Assembly (NCBI GenBank): GCA_008636105.1
Contig: VSDH01000007.1
Location: 31,070-95,069 of the forward strand
Length of the DNA stretch: 64,000 nucleotides
DNA from: Candidatus Scalindua sediminis
GTDB lineage: Bacteria; Planctomycetota; Brocadiia; Brocadiales; Scalinduaceae
Reading direction: 5' to 3'
The notes under the pieces were generated by a model. The model did not search any database. It saw only the letters and a list, made by a program, of their open reading frames with translations, and was not told the origin of the DNA. This document shows, piece after piece, positions 47,473 to 53,316 of this stretch. The position numbers were made by a program, and so were the translations under genes. Each line of letters starts with the position of its first letter. Within the stretch, counting starts at the first letter, position 1.

Positions 47473-47636
47473 AAATACGCATCCACCTATCGATATGATT
47501 ATTTTCTGAGGGTTATACTGACTAAATAGGGTTATTTCTTATATTTCTTATATATAAAGGGGTTTAAGCTGTGTTTATACAATAAAGTAAGACATTTTGT
47601 CAAGAAGTATGTCAGATTTTTATACTGAAATCTTCA

Positions 47637-47688
47637 CCCCGCTGCTTTCTTGCTGAAAGCAAGATGCGGGGCTAGGAATGGGGGCGGG
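47637..47688. repeat. GC-rich palindromic element, copy 2
   Basis: CCCCGCTGCTTTCTTGC and GCAAGATGCGGGG arms, then CTAGGAATGGGGGCGGG. The right part is the reverse complement of the left end of the copy at 50426. The 398-base gap contains nothing else except a 47-bp repeat copy at 47733. Confidence 0.65.
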
Positions 47689-47732
47689 AAACTCCAACGG
47701 GGTTTCGCTCTAAGAAACCCTGTAACACAAGC

Positions 47733-47779
47733 CGCCTGAGGCGCCCCTTGGGGTAACTTCTAGGTCCGACGCAGTCGGG
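47733..47779. repeat. 47-bp dispersed repeat, copy B
   Basis: CGCCTGAGGCGCCCCTTG followed by TCCGACGCAGTCGGG, the counterpart of 45951-45997. Confidence 0.6.
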
Positions 47780-47870
47780 AAGCCACGGCTGCAAAGCTGT
47801 GGAGCTTTACCTTCTTTAGAAGTATATGGAAAAGGAGTAGAAAATAGCGTTTGATTGAAGTGATTGATTG

Positions 47871-48293
47871 TTATTGTGTGGTTAGTAATTTTATCATAGG
47901 TGCATAATGCCATTCGATTTGATTTCCAACGGCTATATCCTTAATCATTTTATAGTATTTATTGTATATTTCTTGTGAGGTATCTTTGTAATAAGGGTTG
48001 CAAAAGAACACCCGGCATCCAAGTGTCCTATATTCTCTGATTGTGCATCTCTTGTTTACCAGGAAAGGGCATGTACTCTGGTGTGGATCGAAATGCGGTA
48101 CTTTTACGTTTCTCAGGATATAGTTTACTTCAATAGTCGATGCATATAATTCGTGATCAAATGTATCAAAATGGCAGCAGGTACCACAGGCATCACAACC
48201 TGGATTGATTCTTGCAAGCTCTATATCGAGTTTTTTGTATATTTCAACAATATCCTGATTGTCTTCAAAATGGCCCTTTATCATGAACTCCAT
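47871..48293 (-). CDS. YkgJ-family cysteine cluster protein
   Basis: 140 residues. The Cys pattern is typical: CDACGTCCHF near residue 35, then CPFLVNKRCTIREYRTLGCRVFFC. The family is expected to bind zinc or an Fe-S cluster; its role is not known. It lies alone between a repeat-rich gap and the divergent LigD-type gene. Confidence 0.82.
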   Translation of the reverse strand: MEFMIKGHFEDNQDIVEIYKKLDIELARINPGCDACGTCCHFDTFDHELYASTIEVNYILRNVKVPHFDPHQSTCPFLVNKRCTIREYRTLGCRVFFCNPYYKDTSQEIYNKYYKMIKDIAVGNQIEWHYAPMIKLLTTQ

Positions 48294-48414
48294 TATAATG
48301 TAAGTTGTTTCTGAAATGCAAATCTGAAATTTGTCTTGAAATCCTTATCCTCCCGGTGTAATTTTTGTCGGAGTAATTGAACATCAGAATAATAGATAAT
48401 TAATAGAATAAGAC

Positions 48415-48822
48415 ATGAAGGTAGAAAAGAAAAAGATTACCGGACTGAACAGGTTTGTCATTCAAGAACACCATGCCACACGTCTTCACTGGGATCTCAG
48501 GTTGGAATTGGATGGAGTCCTAAGAAGTTGGGCAATTCCTAAGGAACCCGGCAAGATTCCAGGGAAGAAATATCTTGCAATACAGGTAGAAGACCACGAC
48601 CTGGATTATATTGACTTTGAAGGCGAGATCGAGGAAGGGCATTACGGTGCAGGCCGGGTAAACATCTGGGACAATGGTACGTTTGATCTGATAGAACGTT
48701 CAGAAAACAAGGTCATATTTACGATTCATGGCAAAAAACTCGAAGGAGATTTCTGTCTGGTAAGATTTCCAAAGGCTGGTGAGAAGCAATGGTTATTTTT
48801 TAAGAAAAAGAAAAAGACATAA
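48415..48822 (+). CDS. Stand-alone LigD-type 3'-phosphoesterase domain protein
   Basis: 135 residues matching only the phosphoesterase (PE) domain of DNA ligase D: RFVIQEHHATRLHWDLRLE, RSWAIPKEPG, IQVEDHDLDYIDFEG, GHYGAGRV and the closing WLFFKKK. The His and Asp that coordinate metal in this domain are visible in the first block and in VEDHDLDY. PE domains trim 3' phosphates or ribonucleotides at double-strand breaks. No ligase, primase-polymerase or Ku gene is in the window. Confidence 0.88.
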   Translation: MKVEKKKITGLNRFVIQEHHATRLHWDLRLELDGVLRSWAIPKEPGKIPGKKYLAIQVEDHDLDYIDFEGEIEEGHYGAGRVNIWDNGTFDLIERSENKVIFTIHGKKLEGDFCLVRFPKAGEKQWLFFKKKKKT

Positions 48823-48843
48823 TCACAGGAGCTTTTAGTTTAA

Positions 48844-49452
48844 GTGTATGTTAAAGATGCAAAGAACATTTTAAGTATTTGGTTTCAAAGCAAGTTATTT
48901 GTATGGTCCTTAATCGGTTGCTACGTTACGTTTATTTACTCGACACTTTACATAATGAGGCCTATCCTAAACTTCCTAAAGGCGACATTAGGGGGTTACT
49001 TGAATCTGGGTATAGTCATAATCTTTTTGATAATGCTGTCTCTTGTCCTGGTTCATATCATTAGCAATCGTGCGCGTTATGGAGTAAGTCAATATCTATG
49101 GTTTTCTTTTATAAGTTGTTTGTATGGATTGGCCATCTATATTGTAGACGTACCGGAGGAACAGGTTCACTTTATTGAATACGGAATTCTTAGTGGGTTA
49201 ATTTATATAGCTCTTACACATGATATACATAATAATGTTTATGCGTATTTTTTAACTGTATTTATTGTATTTATTTTTGGTGCCGTTGATGAAGTGATCC
49301 AATGGATATTACCTAACAGGATATTTGATATTAGAGATATCGTAATAAATGGAATCGCAGGCATATTGGTGCAGTTATTAATAGCGATGGTGATAAGTAA
49401 GAGAAAAGTGATCTTAATCAGCCATGGGAAGGATTATGTTGGGAAATGTTAG
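48844..49452 (+). CDS. VanZ-like membrane protein
   Basis: 202 residues with about five membrane segments. The VanZ signature is VPEEQVHFIEYGIL, later GAVDEVIQWILPNRIFDIRDIVINGIAG. VanZ gives low-level teicoplanin resistance in enterococci, but most family members have unknown roles. The start is GTG at 48844, 21 bases after the LigD-type gene. No van cluster is present. Confidence 0.8.
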   Translation: MYVKDAKNILSIWFQSKLFVWSLIGCYVTFIYSTLYIMRPILNFLKATLGGYLNLGIVIIFLIMLSLVLVHIISNRARYGVSQYLWFSFISCLYGLAIYIVDVPEEQVHFIEYGILSGLIYIALTHDIHNNVYAYFLTVFIVFIFGAVDEVIQWILPNRIFDIRDIVINGIAGILVQLLIAMVISKRKVILISHGKDYVGKC

Positions 49453-49509
49453 GTGTTTTAATAGCGCACGCACGATGTTAATAAAAATGTTCAGAAATAA
49501 TCCCCTAAA

Positions 49510-49749
49510 CTAGACAGGCGCCTTAAATAATATATCTACAACACTATCAAACTGTTCATTGGTTATCCAGCCATTTTCAAATAATACATATCCTATGAAT
49601 CTGTGGGGGTGGTTAGAAAGATTATCTTCAATTTGTTCGATCAGGGCTTCTTTTAGTTGCTTTTCAGTTACAAATCCCATTTCTACTGCAATCTCACCAA
49701 ATAGAGTGCTATGTTGATTCGAAAGATTTTTGTAAACATCATCTTTCAC
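49510..49749 (-). CDS. Small protein with GspE N-terminal-like helices
   Basis: 79 residues. LFGEIAVEMGFVTEKQLKEALIEQ followed by RFIGYVLFENGWITNEQFDSV gives two copies of the helix pattern seen in the N-terminal domain of type II secretion ATPases (MshEN-like), here without an ATPase. Such domains can bind c-di-GMP, but that cannot be judged here. The start is GTG with GAGGGA upstream. Confidence 0.65.
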   Translation of the reverse strand: MKDDVYKNLSNQHSTLFGEIAVEMGFVTEKQLKEALIEQIEDNLSNHPHRFIGYVLFENGWITNEQFDSVVDILFKAPV

Positions 49750-49786
49750 CTTATATCCCTCATTTCAGGTTTTTACTCAAAAAAAA

Positions 49787-49847
49787 GCCGAATCAGCGTA
49801 GATTGGAAACTCCGATCGAAACTTCCAACCATTAATGCAAATTCGGC
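49787..49847 (-). terminator. Structured intrinsic terminator for the minus-strand small ORF
   Basis: Outer arms GCCGAAT/ATTCGGC and inner arms TTGGAA/TTCCAA with CGATCG at the tip. On the minus strand the outer stem is followed by eight T. It lies between the small ORF at 49888 and the gene at 49510. Confidence 0.7.
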
Positions 49848-49887
49848 CTTAAGCTCACTGCTTTAATAGCCTATATTTAAATTGTGG

Positions 49888-50124
49888 CTATTGATTGCCT
49901 AATCTATTTATTAGCAATATCCTTGTGTCATAATTATGTGTATTAACTGTCTCGTAGTAGGAATTACGGTCTTCAAACCAATCTCTAACTGCCAAACATG
50001 TCGTTGTTAACCTACTATAAACAAATACAAAGATTGTTCTCACCAATTCTGATAGCCATAGTATAGTTTTATATTTATTACCTGTATAGATGAATATGAA
50101 TAGTAAATTATAGGCCCTCCCCAT
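49888..50124 (-). CDS. Small hypothetical protein
   Basis: 78 residues, unrecognised. The N-terminal 40 are hydrophobic and aromatic (NLLFIFIYTG, TIFVFVYS); the rest is polar with many Asn, Asp and Arg. The ATG has a perfect AGGAGG five bases upstream, and the ORF is followed by a T-ended terminator, so transcription and translation signals agree. The function is unknown. Confidence 0.5.
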   Translation of the reverse strand: MGRAYNLLFIFIYTGNKYKTILWLSELVRTIFVFVYSRLTTTCLAVRDWFEDRNSYYETVNTHNYDTRILLINRLGNQ

Positions 50125-50382
50125 AGTAACCTCCTATGTTGTAAAGCAAGCCTAATACCAAAGTGTATTGATAAACTCAAAGTATTCATAACATACCAAA
50201 ATATGGATAGATACAATTACAGTGTCATTTTGGCTATTCATATTTATATGTCTAATAAAGAAACGGCTTGATTCAAAAAAGGATTGTTTAACCCATTGGA
50301 AAATTTTTTTACCCCACTATATGAATTGTTGAGTTTCCCCTTTATCGCTATGCCCAAAATAATAACCTCCATTGATACATTC

Positions 50383-50405
50383 CTACCCCACCCCAGACCA
50401 CATCT
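50383..50405 (+). repeat. CCCCAGACCACATCT motif repeat, copy 1
   Basis: 23 bases, CTACCCCACCCCAGACCACA then TCT, identical to 51610-51632. Related copies lie at 52394 and 53127. It is followed here by a palindromic element at 50426. The surrounding 750-base gap (50125-50877) holds no credible gene. Confidence 0.7.
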
Positions 50406-50425
50406 AACCCGCCAAACTACTCGTC

Positions 50426-50534
50426 GCCCGCCCCCATTCCTAGCCCCAGCATCTTGCACCGTGGCGGCACGCTGCTTTCTCCCGCAAAGCGGGACTCTTA
50501 ACGGCAAGAAAGCGCAGGGGCTATGGGGGTCGGG
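50426..50534. repeat. GC-rich palindromic element, copy 3 (long)
   Basis: The longest copy, about 109 bases. Outer ends are CCCGCCCCCATTCCTAGCCCC and, at the right, CAGGGGCTATGGGGG-TCGGG; inside are GCTGCTTTCTCCCGC and AAAGCGGGACTC stems. The left part is the reverse complement of the right part of copy 2. Confidence 0.65.
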
Positions 50535-50877
50535 TAAACCTTTTATATCCTTTTTTAGATGAGGGGGGAATACCCCCACGGAGGGGTTTTGACTCCATAT
50601 TTGTAACCTCTTGATAAGTTGCTTGTTACACAAATTTTCCTAGATCACTATTCGAATTGCCTGGGGGTGTATTACCCCATCTCACACACCTTTGATTCAA
50701 TGGATCAGGGCTACTTAAGGATTGGCTCAATCGACATAAGTCCTATATGAGTAATATGTTACCAAGATATGGATTTATTGTTTTGTGTGATATGATGATA
50801 TTGGCATATATTTTGATATAAATACAGATGGCTTCATTTTACGCAAAAACAAGCTTAAAGAAAGGAGTCATGAGAGC

Positions 50878-51057
50878 ATGAAACCAACTTCAAATGTATT
50901 ACATTCACACTTACCTGAAGAGAATCAAGCTTTTAAGCAAGGTCAGAAAGTCGAGAATGTCGGTCAGAAAAGTGCGAAAGAGTCCGAGTCCGAAAATATC
51001 AGTCAGAATTGGGTCAATCAATATTTCCGACGAAAATATCAGTCAGGATTGGGTTAA
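50878..51057 (+). CDS. Small polar protein (59 residues), C terminus altered by a 40-bp tandem repeat
   Basis: Short ORF from ATG 50878 with AAAGGAG about 11 bases upstream. The product is hydrophilic, starts MKPTSNVLHSHLPEENQ and contains NISQNWVNQYFRRKYQSG. A 40-base tandem duplication (50992 and 51032) re-encodes NISQDWVNQHFR in another frame past the stop, so the present end is the product of that duplication. No family is recognised. It is the first of three small ORFs before a terminator. Confidence 0.5.
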   Translation: MKPTSNVLHSHLPEENQAFKQGQKVENVGQKSAKESESENISQNWVNQYFRRKYQSGLG

Positions 51058-51071
51058 TCAACATTTTCGCC
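50992..51071 (+). repeat. 40-bp tandem duplication
   Basis: Two adjacent units, both starting GAAAATATCAGTCAG, with six or so substitutions. The period of 40 is not a multiple of three, so it shifts the reading frame of the overlapping small ORF. Confidence 0.8.
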
Positions 51072-51198
51072 TAAGTCCTTAGACTGACGGTTCGATTAGA
51101 GAAGTTTCTTTTAAAGGGATAGAGACAACATCCAGACATATACTCCATCAAATGGTGGATATGTTTCGCTGTAATTGAATATTGAATAGTGAGGGATT

Positions 51199-51315
51199 AT
51201 GAGAAAATTAATGATTAGTTTGCTGTTTTCATTCATACTGCTAGCAATAGGGGCAATGGCCTCGCTTGCTATAAGTGTGGCAGGAGATATTGCCCATAAT
51301 TTCATGTCCTATTAA
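51199..51315 (+). CDS. Small membrane or signal-like peptide (38 residues)
   Basis: Starts MRKLMISLLFSFILLAIGAM, a basic end followed by a hydrophobic stretch, then ASLAISVAGDIAHNFMSY. GAGGGA precedes the ATG. It looks like a single-span membrane peptide or a secreted peptide with signal sequence. It lies between two other small ORFs on the same strand; no known family. Confidence 0.45.
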   Translation: MRKLMISLLFSFILLAIGAMASLAISVAGDIAHNFMSY

Positions 51316-51353
51316 GATAGACATAGAAAGCAATCAGAAGGAGCTTTTAATTC

Positions 51354-51500
51354 GTGAATAAAAGGAAATATAAAAGAATAGAGCAACCATATATGGCAAG
51401 ACTCCGAATCAAACAATATGTTGGTAACGAGACTGATAAGTATGATAACGGAGTTGGCCAGCCCATAGGAGGTGGTAGTATAGTTGTTCATAGTAAGTAA
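51354..51500 (+). CDS. Small basic peptide (48 residues)
   Basis: Starts at GTG 51354 with AAGGAG ten bases upstream. Sequence opens MNKRKYKRIEQPYMARLRI and ends GGGSIVVHSK, with a Gly-rich turn. It is polar and basic and not recognised. It ends 35 bases before a clear terminator, and follows the 38-residue membrane peptide after 38 bases, so the two are likely co-expressed. Confidence 0.45.
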   Translation: MNKRKYKRIEQPYMARLRIKQYVGNETDKYDNGVGQPIGGGSIVVHSK

Positions 51501-51535
51501 CATTTATAAATTGCTATAAATGTAGTATCAAACAA

Positions 51536-51575
51536 AAAGGCATTCTTGTGTCATATGCAGGGATGCCTTTATTGT
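51536..51575 (+). terminator. Intrinsic terminator of the small-peptide operon
   Basis: Arms AAAGGCATTC and GGATGCCTTT (10 bp with one G-T pair), then a T-rich ATTGTTTGTT. Confidence 0.7.
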
Positions 51576-51609
51576 TTGTTGTTAATTTGAAAAATGGGGG
51601 ATTTCTATT

Positions 51610-51632
51610 CTACCCCACCCCAGACCACATCT
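51610..51632 (+). repeat. CCCCAGACCACATCT motif repeat, copy 2 (empty site)
   Basis: Identical to 50383-50405 over 23 bases. It is followed by CACCCGTTAAGTCTCTGTGT, which matches copy 3 on both sides of that copy's palindromic insert. Confidence 0.75.
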
Positions 51633-51774
51633 CACCCGTTAAGTCTCTGTGTATCCTGATGTTTAACTTGTCAGTAGTTTTCAGGCCATTTCATGTTGAC
51701 ATTCAATTAATAAAGAGTAAGAATAACTATTTATTGCGGCAACATAAAAAGTAATGTTAGCAGCAATGAGGTCT

Positions 51775-52287
51775 ATGGAACTTGTACCATTCAAACAAAA
51801 GCATATACGTGAAATTCATTCTTGGATAAAGACTGAAGCCGACATGATTCAATGGGCAGGCTCGGCCTTCGTTTGGCCCTTGACGCAGAAGCAGTTCCGT
51901 GAGCATTTGAAGGCAGCAAGGCTAGAGCATCCCAGTCTCTATCCGTTTTCCCTTGAAAAGCGTGGAAAGATTGTCGGCTATTGTGAAATATCAGATCATC
52001 GTCGACGATACAACTCAGCAATGCTTTCGCGTGTCATTATATCAGCACGTTATCGTCAAAAAGGCCTTGGAAAGTTCATGGTCAAGCAGGCTCTGCAATA
52101 TGCATTCAGTGATCTGGGGCTTAATCGTTTGGGTCTCGGAGTATTTGATTCCAATGAAACCGCCATAAGGTGTTATACCAAGGCAGGCTTTGTCCTTGAA
52201 GGTACGTTAAGGCAAGTAGTAAAGGTTGGCAATTCATACTGGAATTATCATCTAATGAGTGTCTTAAGAAAAGAATGGAAATGCTAA
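51775..52287 (+). CDS. GNAT-family N-acetyltransferase (RimJ/RimL-like)
   Basis: About 170 residues. The acetyl-CoA loop is in VIISARYRQKGLGKFMV, preceded by GKIVGYCEISD and followed by LNRLGLGVFDSNETAIRCYTKAGF, the classical GNAT blocks. The fold begins at MELVPFKQKH, so ATG 51775 is preferred over the upstream ATG at 51754. The substrate may be an N-terminal amino group, an antibiotic or a small metabolite. It is flanked on both sides by copies of a dispersed repeat. Confidence 0.85.
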   Translation: MELVPFKQKHIREIHSWIKTEADMIQWAGSAFVWPLTQKQFREHLKAARLEHPSLYPFSLEKRGKIVGYCEISDHRRRYNSAMLSRVIISARYRQKGLGKFMVKQALQYAFSDLGLNRLGLGVFDSNETAIRCYTKAGFVLEGTLRQVVKVGNSYWNYHLMSVLRKEWKC

Positions 52288-52393
52288 CAATTCGCTGAAC
52301 TCGAACCGGAAAAATCTGACGCTTTTTCCATCCGGTTTGCTCAAGCGTTAAATAAAAAGTTAATAACACAAAGAATGAAATAAAAACAACTTT

Positions 52394-52420
52394 ATCCCAC
52401 ACCAAACCACATCTCACCCG
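52394..52420 (+). repeat. CCCCAGACCACATCT motif repeat, copy 3 (filled site)
   Basis: TATCCCACACCAAACCACAT then CTCACCCG. It is interrupted after CACCCG by a palindromic element, after which the sequence TTATATCTCTGTAAATCCTG resumes the match to copy 2. Confidence 0.7.
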
Positions 52421-52496
52421 CCCCCGCTGCTTTCTTGCCGAAAGTAGGCTCTGTAAGAGCGAAAGCAAGATGCTGGGGCTATGGGGGGCAGGCCTG
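52421..52496. repeat. GC-rich palindromic element, copy 4 (76-bp insert)
   Basis: CCCCCGCTGCTTTCTTGCCG at the left and GCAAGATGCTGGGGCTATGG with further G at the right form a long imperfect hairpin. Comparison with 51610-51660 shows it as a discrete 76-base insertion. Confidence 0.7.
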
Positions 52497-52739
52497 TTAT
52501 ATCTCTGTAAATCCTGATATTAACTCTTCAAGAGGTCCTCGAATGTTGCAAGTCTTGTTATTTCAATATATTACAGCAATTCTTTAAACTATATTCGCTT
52601 TGATACCGATAAGTACATAAGGTATTTGCATTTACATTCTAAACTGTAGCATTTGTTTCTAAAACCTTTTAGATGGCAGGAATCATAGAGGAAATAATGA
52701 GTCTAAAACCAGTGAATTTCTATAGAAACATTACATGTC

Positions 52740-52802
52740 TACCCGCCCGTACCGAACGGTACCTGCCCGAAAGGCATTGTCAGGCGGGCGTTCGGGCGGG
52801 TA
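52740..52802 (+). promoter_or_regulatory. GC-rich leader hairpin before the small zinc-ribbon-like gene
   Basis: Outer arms TACCCGCCCG/CGGGCGGGTA with inner GTACCGAACGGTAC. It ends right at the ribosome binding site GGAG of the ORF at 52815, so it might mask translation or be a repeat insertion. Confidence 0.45.
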
Positions 52803-52814
52803 GGAGATAAAATC

Positions 52815-53099
52815 ATGGTTGTAAAAAGGAATCCAAAATATAAGATACCAAAAAAGAGATTGAAAGGCAAAAAGACTTGCTATGTTTGCAATAGGTTAAT
52901 TCATTCTAAAAGGAATTGTGTGTCAATACCGCATGATGGAAATTACATTTACCGGCATGGTCGCTGTGATGGCAATTCAAAGGCATGGCAGAAAAATAAA
53001 GAATTGAATAAACCAATATCAGCAACTAAAAAACAAAGATTGTTACAGAGACAAAACGAAACCGGTTTGAAAGAGTGGCAAGCAGACGTACAAATATGA
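52815..53099 (+). CDS. Small basic protein with paired Cys
   Basis: 94 residues, strongly basic (KYKIPKKRLKGKK). CYVCNRLIHSKRNC and a later HGRCDG could form a zinc site (C-x2-C with C and H/C further on). No family is recognised. GGAG lies seven bases before the ATG. It stands alone between repeats; the basic charge and putative zinc site hint at nucleic acid binding. Confidence 0.55.
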   Translation: MVVKRNPKYKIPKKRLKGKKTCYVCNRLIHSKRNCVSIPHDGNYIYRHGRCDGNSKAWQKNKELNKPISATKKQRLLQRQNETGLKEWQADVQI

Positions 53100-53126
53100 T
53101 TTTAAAAGCAATGTGTAACTAAAACT

Positions 53127-53150
53127 ATTATCCACCCCAAACCACATCTC
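53127..53150 (+). repeat. CCCCAGACCACATCT motif repeat, copy 4
   Basis: TATCCACCCCAAACCACATC then TC, the fourth copy, downstream of the small basic protein gene. What follows (CAATATCCCTGGTTTTTAG) is only loosely like the other copies. Confidence 0.55.
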
Positions 53151-53316
53151 CTCCTCAATATCCCTGGTTTTTAGATTTTAGAAATTGGCTACGCATTTTT
53201 CATGATTGACTTCATGTCTGACAGTCAAAGAGTATAATCAACTACTTGAATAAAAAAGAATTGAGGATTATGCAGGGTAAGTATATACTAAATGCTTTCT
53301 TTTTTTGAGGTAAGAA

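Noticed and set aside
48844..49452. Glycopeptide resistance gene
   Set aside because: VanZ-like similarity alone does not indicate resistance; no other van genes are present.
50244..50633. Minus-strand 129-codon frame, and a plus-strand frame at 50284, in the gap before the small peptides
   Set aside because: Both run through a palindromic element and motif repeat; composition is Arg/Pro-rich as expected from GC-rich repeats, and no ribosome site is present.
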